From Neostapfia colusana (lineage: Eukaryota > Streptophyta > Magnoliopsida > Poales > Poaceae): a DNA stretch of 64,000 bases. A model generated the notes under the pieces. The model was not told the DNA's origin. It ran no database searches and saw only the letters and a program-made list of their open reading frames with translations. This document shows positions 23,530 to 32,872 of the stretch, one piece after another. Made by a program: the position numbers and the translations under genes. The stretch spans positions 94,742,622 through 94,806,621 of the forward strand of contig JASWHV010000005.1 in assembly GCA_030760725.1 (NCBI GenBank), read 5' to 3'. Positions within the stretch are counted from its first letter, which is position 1. Every line of letters starts with the position of its first letter.

Positions 23530-24090
23530 ATGTGGTTTTTGAGAAAGACAGGCCGTGCAGCTTGCCAGGCGGGAAAACAAGTCGGAGCACCACACCCCGC
23601 CAAGAACGTAATGAACACTACAAGACCACTGGAACTTCTTCATATAGATCTATTTGGTCCAATTGCTTACATAAGTATCGGCGGTAACAAATACGGTTTA
23701 GTAATTGTTGATGATTTTTCAAGATTTACCTGGGTATTTTTCTTGTATGATAAATCAAAAACTCAGGGAATCCTCAAGAAGTTCCTGAAAAGAGCCCAGA
23801 ACGAATTCTCATCAACCGTGAAGAGCATCAGAAGTGACAACGGGACAGAATTCAAGAATATACAAGTTGAAGAGTATCTCAATGAAGAAGGGATAAAGCA
23901 TGAGTTCTCGGCACCCTACTCTCCTCAACAAAACGGGGTGGCCGAAAGGAAGAACAGAACATTGATTGAAATGGCAAGAACAATGTTAGATGAATACAAG
24001 ACATCAGATCGATTTTGTGCAGAAGCGGTGAACACCGCTTGTCATGCCACAAATCGGCTATACCTTCACTGACTACTGAAGAAAACTCCA
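23530..24090 (+). pseudogene. Copia integrase core (element G)
   Basis: A frameshift near 23560 restores the integrase frame. The catalytic triad is visible: Asp at 23647 (HIDLFGP), Asp at 23836 (SDNGTEF) and Glu at 23944 (GVAERKNRT), with exactly 35 residues between the last two. The frame stops at TGA 24070-24072 and shifts again near 24090 before the integrase C-terminus. Integrase would insert the cDNA; here the chain is broken. Confidence 0.85.
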
Positions 24091-24091
24091 T

Positions 24092-25801
24092 ATGAGCTCC
24101 TTACCGGAAAAGCCAAATGTTTCTTATTTCAAAGTTTTTGGTTGTAAATGTTTTATTCTGAACAAGAAACTGAGGGCTTCGAAGTTCGCTTCAAATTCCG
24201 ATGAAGGGTTCTTGCTCGGCTATGAATCGAATGCCTACGGCTATCGTGTCTTCAACAAGGTGTCCGGTCTTGTTGAAGTAGCACGTGACGTAGTGTTCGA
24301 CGAAACTAACGGCTCACGAGTGGAGCAAGTCGATAAGTGTATGCTAGATAAAGAGGAAGCTCCATGTGAAGCGCTGAAGAAAATGGCACTTGGTGATATT
24401 CTACCACAAGAGCAAACGCAAGACTCAAATGCACAAGGTGAACCTCAACAAGGAAGCAATGATCAAGGGGGGGCTTTTACACAAGATCAAGTGGAGGAAG
24501 ATCAAGAAGATCAAGATAATCATGGAAGCAATGATCTAGGGGGAGACAATGAACATGAAGATGATGAAGAACAAGCAGCTACACAAGTTCCTCACCCAAG
24601 AGTACATCAGAGTGTGCAAAGAGACCATCCTGTCAACAATATCATTGGTGATATTGCTAAGGGAGTAACTACTAGATCTCGCGTTGCAAATTTCTGTGAA
24701 TACTATTCTTTTGTCTCTTTTCTGGAACCATACAGGGTAGATGAAGCCTTAAGGGATCCAGACTGGGTGATTACAATGCAAGAAGAATTGAACAACTTCA
24801 AAAGAAATGAAGTGTGGGAGTTGGTGGAAAGACCAAGGGCGAACATCGTTGGAACCAAATGGGTCTTTCGGAACAAGCAAGGTGAACATGGAGTAGTAAC
24901 AAGAAATAAAGCGAGGCTGGTGGCCAAGGGTTATTCTCAGGTCGAAGGTTTGGACTTCGACGAAACTTTCGCTCCCGTAGCTAGACTTGAGTCCATTCGC
25001 ATTTTATTGGCATATGCTACTCACCATAATTTTAAGTTGTATCAAAGGGACGTCAAAAGTGCCTTCCTCAACGGTCCGATAAAGGAGGAAGTTTATGTGG
25101 AGCAGCCACCAGGATTCGAAGACCAAGAGTATCCTAACCACGTCTATAAACTGCGTAAGGCTCTCTATGGCCTCAAACAAGCTCCTAGAGCTTGGTATGA
25201 GTGCCTTAAAGATTTTCTAACTCAAAATGGATTTAAAATTGGTAAAGCTGACTATACACTCTTCACCAAACATTTTGATGATCATCTATTTGTATGTCAA
25301 ATTTACGTTGATGATATTATCTTTGAATTTAGCAAAATTATGACAGATAGGTTCGAGATGTCGATGATGGGCGAATTGAAGTTCTTCTTGGGGTTCCAAG
25401 TGAAGCAACTAAGAGAAGGCACATTTATAAGCCAAACCAAATACACACAGGACATCCTCAAGAAATTCAATATGGACAAAGCCAAGCCCATCAAGACACC
25501 CATGGCAATCAACGGACATCTCGACCTCAATGAAGAAGGTCCAAATGTGGACGAAAAGGTATATAGGTCAATGATCGGCTCCTTACTTTACTTATGTGCA
25601 TCTAGGCCAGATATTATGCTTAGCGTATGCATGTGTGCAAGGTTTCAAGCCGCACCTAAAGAGTGTCACTTAATAGCTGTAAAAAGGATCCTAAGGTATC
25701 TTGTGCACAAACCTAACTTGGGCCTTTGGTATCCCAAAGGATCCAAGTTTAACTTGATAGGTTATTTCCGATGCCGACTATGCAGGATGCAAAGTCGATA
25801 G
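24092..25801 (+). pseudogene. Copia integrase end and reverse transcriptase (element G)
   Basis: The first 90 codons are the integrase C-terminus (FKVFGCKCF, GFLLGYES), then a Gln/Asp-rich linker (about 24400-24590). RT begins at DPDWVITMQEELNNF, with KWVFRNK, RLVAKGYSQVEGLDFDETFAPV and the catalytic YVDD at 25304-25315. Immediately after YVDDIIF the sequence jumps to EFSKIMTDRFEM: a short in-frame deletion of about a dozen codons relative to the usual family spacing (inference). The frame is lost at 25766 by an extra T in the first RNase H motif. Confidence 0.85.
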
Positions 25802-26232
25802 AAAGAGCACTTCAAGGACTTGTCAATTTCTTGGTAGATCCCTAGTTTCTTGGTCATCTAAAAAGCAAAACTCTATTGCTCTTTCAACAGCGGAAGTAGA
25901 GTATGTTGCAGCTGGTAGTTGTTGTGCACAACTACTTTGGATGCGACAGACTCTTAGAGACTACGGCTACAATCTAAATCATATTCCGCTTCTATGTGAT
26001 AATGAAAGCGCTATAAAAAATTGCACACAACCGAGTAGAGCACTCAAGAACTAAGCACATAGATATTCGTCATCACTTTCTTAGTGATCACTCATTAAAA
26101 GGTGACATTGAAATTTCACATGTTAGAACTGAAAAACAACTAGCAGATATCTTTACCAAACCATTAGATGAGAAAAGGTTTTGTGAGCTAAGAAATGAAC
26201 TTAATATTCTTGACTCTCGAAACGTGGCTTGA
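25768..26232 (+). pseudogene. Copia RNase H (element G)
   Basis: After the shift at 25766 the RNase H motifs DADYAGC, STAEVEYVA and CDNESAI are readable. The frame shifts again near 26020 and then reaches KHIDIRHHFL, ADIFTKPL and a TGA at 26230-26232. This domain would normally degrade the RNA strand of the RNA-DNA hybrid. Confidence 0.8.
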
Positions 26233-27015
26233 AACGTTGCATACCTGGTTGCAACCTCAAATGTTACACTTTATTGTAAAAACTGCTCCTCATCTCTTTT
26301 TCTTATAAGAAAACTATTTTAATGAAGACATCTTGCGAAATATGACCATTGTTTGATTGTTGCTTGCCTACTGGTCATAATTACCATGATTGTTTGCAAA
26401 AATTAGTGTCCTTGGATCACTTTTAAACTTTACTATCTGCATCAAGTCTGTTCGAACCAGACTTGTCCGGTTGTCAACCGGACTAGTCCGTACAGACGAT
26501 ATAGTTAGGTTAACTCAGGGGCACCGGACTAGTCCAGTCAGTCGCATATAGAAGCGTTTGGCCGGCCCAGACCCCTCCTTCTCCACTCATAAGCATTTGG
26601 TCTCCCCCCCTCTCCTAAACCCTAACTCCCAAAGTGATTTTTGGGTTGAGCCGTCAAACTCGAAGTTTTCTCCGTGAAAAATCCTCTCCTCGACAGGTGG
26701 ATTCTCCTCTCTGGACTCATCCGGATAGATTCTTGCTCCTTCAACGCGAATCTTCAATTCTTGGTAAATTCCTCCCTAAAACCTAACTCTCAAACTTTTC
26801 TAATTCTAGCTCGTTCCCTTTCATTTCAAAAGGATGTACATTGCCCCCATAGATGTATTCCTACCACTTTCCTGCCTTTGTGTCTTTAGATAGGAGAGGA
26901 TTCAAATGGAAACGTTAGGGTTCTTATGCCAGGCCGGACTAGTCCGGCGCACAAATGCGGACAAGTCCGGTACACCGGAGAAGTCTGCACTCTGAAACCG
27001 GACAAGTCCGGTACA
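26233..27015 (+). other. Noncoding tail of element G
   Basis: Between the pol stop and the breakpoint there is no credible gene. The sequence contains five or six further GGACTAGTCC/GGACAAGTCC dyads, which tie it to element G. SIRE-like elements often carry an env-like frame here; none is visible. No 3' LTR start (TGAAAGTGCATC) appears before the junction at 27016. Confidence 0.7.
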
Positions 27016-28269
27016 CCGTGTAGTATACGTGTGCGAGAGCCCGTTTAGTGCCACAATTGAGACGTATATGCCGGTATAATCCGGTTAGGATTTTCTTTTT
27101 GTGAGGAACGTAGTACCGACATATCATAGGCATGTGCATGAACGATAATGATAACAAGGAACTAAAATTACTATGTTTCAACATTAAGGACCCTGGTTGG
27201 GTAGATAAGTTCAATAGTTGATCAGTGTAGTCAAAGGGATTGAAAAACAGAGTGCTCTGTTTTGGGCAGCAAGTCTGGTGAACTTTGACAGAGCATAACT
27301 CACAGATTATTTAGACTATGGAGGTGTGGGATACAGTTCTGGAGAGGTGTTCAAGTACTCTACAACTTTGTTGCAGAATCCCAGAGCTGAATCACAACTT
27401 AAGATAGCTTAAATTCCAGAGGAGTGTAAACTGTCCAGAACCAGGACAAATTTAAAATATTCTCTGGACTGTTCTGTTTTTCAAGTATAACTTCCTGTAG
27501 CAAAATCAAAAGTTATTATATGATACATTTTTGGAAAGAATAGGAGATGTGTTACATCTTTGTAATTCAAAGTTTCTGCAGTTGCAGCACGGAATTGAGC
27601 TGAAATTAGAGTTGAAAACAGCAACTTCCAAAGGAGGTGCTGTTGAAATTCTTCCAGAAATTCTGTTGACTTTGAATTACCCTAACTTTTTAACCAGAGC
27701 TGATATGATGGAAAATAAATACTAGTTGGAAATATACTGAAGTAATTTAACTTTGGTATTCAGCTTGAGTCATGAAAATGCCCAGAACCAGATCAAAATC
27801 TGGGATATGTAGAAACTGGTCATTCGGGCAGAGGGATGACAGTTGAACTCATGTGTGAGATTGTTGTACCCCAGGGGGGGGGGGTTTGAGTACTTCCAAT
27901 GGGGTAGAACATACTAATGAGTGGTTATCTTCAACTATTGAAAGATTTGAGTATATGTCTTGCTCAAGTTTCTTTCGCTAGAGACCATGTTTGTGTCGTA
28001 TTGAAGATAAAAAAGGTAGTATACGTGATGACTAAGCGATGTAACATCTCGTGGTGACCAAACCTAGTTGAGATGAACTTCCAAATAGGAAGTCCATCAA
28101 GTTGGATTTAACTAGTTTGTATTTGGTGTGGTGATGGTGTAGCTTGTGCAAAGTTATTACAGTATCTGTATACGAGATGTATCACATGTTTTACTGTCAT
28201 TATGTTTTATGCCTATTGGACTGCATGAAGTATGTTGCGGGACTGATGTTTGTGGTCGTATGGTTGCAG
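27016..28269 (+). other. Element B leader, truncated
   Basis: It starts in the conserved CCGTGTAGTATACGTGTGCG block and runs to GCAG directly before the gag ATG. It contains the palindrome AACAGAGTGCTCTGTT at 27246-27261 and a G run near 27880. No gene. Confidence 0.75.
27246..27261. repeat. Leader palindrome (B copy)
   Basis: AACAGAG and CTCTGTT arms with TG centre, identical to the copies in C and E. Confidence 0.85.
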
Positions 28270-29242
28270 ATGGTTCGCACTCGGACCACACATGAGATTG
28301 GTGGTACTAGCCAGCAGGGGAGCGATGACTCCCAGCCACCTGCCTACGGCAGCACTCCGCAGCAACAACCACCACCGCCGCCTCCGCTTACGCTAGCGGA
28401 TGTGATCGCGGCCCTGGTGGGTAATCGTGAGGAGCAGACTGACCTGCTCCGCACGATCGTGCAGAATACGTCCCAGGCGGGGGGGGGGGCGTCAAGAGAG
28501 GGGGCCTCGTGAGCCCCGTGATATGACGTACTCGGACTTCATGAGTACGCACCCTCCGGGTCCACTGAAGCAGCAGAACCCCTGGGGGCCGACAACTGGC
28601 TGCGGACAATTGAGTCCAAGTACGGGCTGCTCCAATGTACGGAGCGGCAGAAGACTCTGTTCACGGCACAGAAGCTTCACGTTGCCGCTGGTGCATGGTG
28701 GACGAACTATGTCACCTCACTGCCGGCTGGCCTTGCCGTGGAGTGGGAAGAATTCCGGGAGGCGTTCCGCGCCTACCATATCCCTCCCGGGATAATGAAG
28801 CGGAAGTTCCAAGAGTTCTTGGAGCTGAAGCAGGGTGGGAGGAGTGCCCATGACTACTCCCGTGCCTTCAACCATCTGGCGCAATATGCGTCCGATTACG
28901 TCTCCACCGAGGAGAAGAAGAGAGAGCACTTCTATCGGGGGCTACACACCGAGATGAAGACGCATCTTGTCCAATGCAATCGCGGCACCTTCAACGATCT
29001 CGTTAATGCCATGATCATGCAAGAAGACGCTCAGCGAGAATTGGCGGCTGAGCAGCGAAAGCGCAGCACTCCACTTAGCAGTGGGGGTGGAGCTCCCCAG
29101 AAATACCGCATGGTGTATCAGACACCATCCGGTCAGCGGTGGTATCCACCGGCGCGATCTCAGCAGTTTGAGGGACATTCATTTCAGCCACCCCCATTCC
29201 GACCGCCGATGCCACCACCGGTGACTGCAACAGCAGCAGCAG
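28270..29242 (+). pseudogene. Element B gag
   Basis: The ATG at 28270 follows GCAG directly and gives MVRTRTTHEIGG. A Pro/Gln-rich stretch precedes LTLADVIAALVG. The frame breaks at a run of 10 G near 28480 and returns to the original frame by about 28590. The capsid part is then readable (WLRTIESKYG, EEFREAFRAYHIPPG, HLVQCNRGTFNDLV) to about 29230, where the frame shifts again before the zinc knuckle. Gag would package RNA and build the particle. Confidence 0.85.
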
Positions 29243-29746
29243 ATGGTACCCCAGGCGTTTCCTCCACCACAACACGCCCCGGGATTCCGTCCGCCAATCA
29301 GCGGAGGACCGCCTCGCTACACTTGCTTTACATGTGGCCAGGCGGGCCATTTCTCGAAGGACTGTACCCAGGGGAAGAAGAGCAGTGGGCAAGCCCAGTT
29401 CCAGGGTGGTGCTCGAGGCCGACCTCCGTTTAAGAAGGTTGGTCAGCGAACCGGGGGCGTTGGCAACCTCGACAATGAGGACGCCCCAGAGGGAGACAAC
29501 GTGCTGGCGGGTACGTTCACTCTCAACGATCAAGCAATCATCATATTATTTGATTCGGGTGCAACCCACAACTTAATAAGTGCATCATATGTGGTTAAGC
29601 ATCAACTGGAAGCCTTTCCCACCGAGTGCTCTTATATGATCTGCTCACCAGGAGGAAAGATTTCAGCAACTATGATGATTCTGAAAGCACCACTGTGCTT
29701 AGGTGGGAAGATATATCCCACCACTATGATTATTCTTGAGGGGTAG
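29243..29746 (+). pseudogene. Element B zinc knuckle and protease
   Basis: The knuckle CFTCGQAGHFSKDC (C-X2-C-X4-H-X4-C) lies at about 29321-29362, then a Gly/Arg-rich linker, VLAGTFTLND and the aspartic protease active site DSGATHN near 29551-29571. The frame ends at TAG 29744-29746 in a position where element E has CAG (a C-to-T change), then shifts. Confidence 0.85.
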
Positions 29747-31615
29747 AAGATTGATGCAATCTTAGGGATGTCATGGCTAAGCTACCATGGCGCTGTTCTG
29801 GAAACATTACCACGGACGGTTCACCTCAACTCCCACTACACCGTCCGCGGTCCGTCATATTAGACAATTCAGTCCGGGAAGTTTCAGCAATTAATAATAC
29901 TGAAGCTCTCAAGTTAGAGGACATTCCCGTAGTCCGGGAGTATCCCGACGTGTTTCCGGATGATCTTCCGGGCATGACACCGGAGCAGGATGTCGAGTTC
30001 AAGATTGAGCTTGCACCCGGGACTACTCCTATCTCACGGAGACCATACAAAATGGCTCCGAACGAGCTGGCTGAATTGAAAGAACAGCTCAATGATCTGT
30101 TGAGCAAAGGTTTCATTACGCCGAGTTCCTCGCCTGGGGGATGCTCGGCGCTGTTCGTAAAGAAGAAGGATGAAACCTTGAGGCTGTGTGTGGACTACTG
30201 GCCGCTCACCGCCGTCACCATCAAGAACAAATACCCACTGCTCCGCATTGACATCCTGTTTGATCAGCTTGTGGGTGCAAGTGTGTTCTCCAAGATGGAC
30301 CCTTCGCTTTGGATATCATCAAATAAAAATCCGGGCAGAGGATATCCCGAAGACGGCCTTCTCGATGAGATATGGCCTATATGGGTATCTAGTCATGTCT
30401 TTTGGTCTCACTAATGCTCCGGCACATTTCATGTATCTCATGAACTCGGTGTTCATGCCGGAGCTGGACAAGTTCGTTGTGGTGTTCAGAGATGATATCT
30501 TGGTTTACTCCAAGACAGAAGCAGAACACGCCGAACACTTGAGGATCGTTCTTCAACGATTGAGAGACCATAAGTTATATGCCAAGTTCAGCAAATGTGA
30601 GTTTTGGATCAGCCAAGTGCCATTTTTGGGACATATCATCTCAGTGGAAGCCATTGCGGTTGATCCAAGCAAAATTGAACAAGTGCGGAAACTGAAAGCT
30701 CCCACTTCTGTCCATGAAGTCAGAAGCTTCCTCGGCTTAGCGGGATACTACCGGAGATTCATTCCAAGCTTCTCCAAGCTTGCTAAGCCGATGAAAGGAT
30801 TATTGAAGAAGGGAACAAAATATGTTTGGAACCCGGCATGTGAAGGAGCATTCCAAGCATTGGTGAAGCATCTCACAACAGCCCCGGTCTTAGCTCAACC
30901 GGATACAACCAAACCCTTCGATGTGTATGGTGATGCGTCCGGTATCGCGCTCGGCTGCGTGTTGATGCAGGAAGGACGTGTGGTTGCGTATGGCTCACGC
31001 CAACTTCGAAACCATGAGCAGCATTATCCGACTCATGATCTTGAGCTTGCTGCTGTGGTTTTGGCGCTGAAAATGTCGAGGCACTATCTCCTGGGGAATT
31101 TGGTGCATCTCTACACCGACCACAAGAGCCTGAAGTATATTTTCACCCAGAAGGAGCTGAATATGAGGCAAAGGAGGTGGTTAGAACTAATAAAAGATTA
31201 TGAGATTGAGATTCATTACCACCCCGGCAAGGCAAATGTGGTTGCCGACGCGCTGAGTCGGAAATCACATGTCCATAACCTCACCATTACACCGGTGGAG
31301 GAGGAAGAGCCGAGTTTATACTTGGTTCCCTTTGGATCAATCTACAACCTTGCCCTCATCCCTACCATTAGGGAGGAGATCATTGCAGCTCAGAAAGTTG
31401 ATAAGGGCATGGCACATCTCCGGAGACAGATAGACCACGGGGAAATCAAATGTTTCCAGAAGGATGATGAGGGGACGCTGTGGTTCAATGACCGCATAGT
31501 CGTACCCCGGAATATGGAGCTGAGGAAGGAGATTCTTGATGAAGCTCACTTTTCTAAATACTCCATTCATCCGGGCAGCAACAAAATGTACCAAGATTTG
31601 AAAAAGAGATTTTGA
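29747..31615 (+). pseudogene. Element B reverse transcriptase and RNase H
   Basis: The RT N-terminus (IPVVREYPDVFPDD, RPYKMAPNELAELKEQL, KKKDETLRLCVDY) lies in one frame to about 30300. A one-base deletion at the SKMD segment then shifts it to the frame that runs to 31615. The catalytic motif is FRDD at 30485-30496 instead of FIDD in C and E; both Asp residues remain. RNase H follows with VYGDASG near 30930 (C and E have VYCDASG) and TDHKSLKYIF near 31118. The frame ends at TGA 31613-31615 where C and E have TGG. Confidence 0.85.
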
Positions 31616-32806
31616 TGGACACTGATGAAGCGGGAAGTGGCTAAGTACGTATCCGAGTGTGATACGTGTAGACGAGTGAAAGCTGATCATATGAGGAAAT
31701 CAAGACTGCTGCAACCCCTTAAAATCCCGGCATGGAAGTGGGAAGATGTGACCATGGATTTCATTGTGGGGTTACCCCTGACTTCCTACAAGCATGATTC
31801 CATTTGGGTAATCGTTGATCGATTGACCAAGTCAGCCCACTTCATTCCCGTGCATACACATTTCAATGCCAACAGATATGCGGAGTTGTATATTGCAAGA
31901 ATCCTATGCTTGCATGGAGTAACCAAGACAATAGTCTCAGACCGAGGGGCACTATTTGTATCTCGTTTCTGGGAGCAGTTGCACGCTTCTTTGGGTACTA
32001 AGCTGATTAGAAGCTCCGCCTATCACCCTCAGACAGATGGGCAAACAGAGAGGGTGAACCAAGTACTAGAAGACATGTTGAGAGCGTGTGCCATCCACCG
32101 TAGTAGAAACTGGGATGATCATCTACCGTTGGCGGAATTCTCGTATAACAATGGCTATCAAGCGAGTATCAAGATGGCACCCTACGAGGCTCTCTACGGT
32201 CGTAAATTCCACACCCCATTGATCTGGTGCGAGTCCGGTGAAAGGGTCACATTCGGGGTTGATGTGGTGAACGACGCCGAAGAGCTCGTTCGGATGATTC
32301 AAGCCATCTTGAAGGCCGCTCAATCCCGACAGAAAAGCTACGCTGATAAGAGGCGTAGGACGCTACACTTTGACGTCGGGGAACACGTGTATCTCCGTGT
32401 ATCTCTGATGAAAGGCGTGCACCGGTTCGGCGTGAAGTGGAAACTCGCTCCCCGATTCATTGGATCCTATGCCATCACCGAGAAGTGTGGACCAGTGGCG
32501 TATAGACTGGAACTGGCCGCACCTCTTGCTGGTGTTCACGACGTTTTCTATGTTTCACAACTGCGAAAATGTCTGAAGCATACGACTGCTGTTCCCACTG
32601 AAGACATCGGCGAGCTGCAACTGGATTTGACGTATGATGAATATCCAGTGGCAATTATAGATGAGAAGGCTCGTACCACACGTAGCCGAACGTTGTGATT
32701 CTACAAGATACTCTGGAGTAACCACACCGCCAAAGAAGTGACGTGGGAGAGCGAGGAATTTCTTCGCTCAAACTACCCGGAGTTCATGGCGTCTCAGCAC
32801 GGGTGA
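31616..32806 (+). pseudogene. Element B integrase and chromodomain-like end
   Basis: It is in the same frame as RNase H beyond the TGA at 31613. The zinc-binding region ends with CDTC; the catalytic residues are Asp at 31757 (MDFIVG), Asp at 31940 (SDRG) and Glu at 32048 (GQTERVN), with exactly 35 residues between the last two. A GPVAYRLEL segment marks the C-terminal domain. TGA at 32696-32698 interrupts the chromodomain-like end (ILWSNHTAKEVTWESEEF), which continues in frame to TGA 32804-32806. Chromodomains of this lineage are thought to direct insertion to heterochromatin. Confidence 0.85.
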
Positions 32807-32859
32807 GTTCCTATTACATCGCTGTCTCTTCTTTTGTAATCTCGGGACGAGATTCTTTT

Positions 32860-32872
32860 AAGGGGGGAGGGA
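32860..32872 (+). promoter_or_regulatory. Polypurine tract of element B
   Basis: AAGGGGGGAGGGA lies directly before the LTR start TGTAAAAGACC, preceded by the shared GGGACGAGATTCTTT box. Confidence 0.85.

Larger units (their letters stand above)
19405..27015 (+). mobile_element. Ty1-copia element G (Maximus/SIRE-like), 3'-truncated
   Basis: The order is LTR, tRNA-Met primer site, gag with CCHC knuckle and long coiled coil, protease, integrase, reverse transcriptase, RNase H; integrase before RT identifies copia. The long Gag with a coiled-coil tail and the LTR start TGAAAGTGCATC fit the Maximus/SIRE lineage (recognition, not a search). The left flank is GTACG, inside element A. There is no 3' LTR: noncoding element sequence stops at about 27015, where the leader of B begins. 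Confidence 0.85.

Noticed and set aside
26674..26889. Possible env-like gene after the copia pol
   Set aside because: Only about 70 codons, no membrane segment or signal peptide pattern that stands out, and no recognisable family.
681..32806. D and B as two halves of one element
   Set aside because: Same family, but opposite strands, and each has its own gag start, RT and RNase H.
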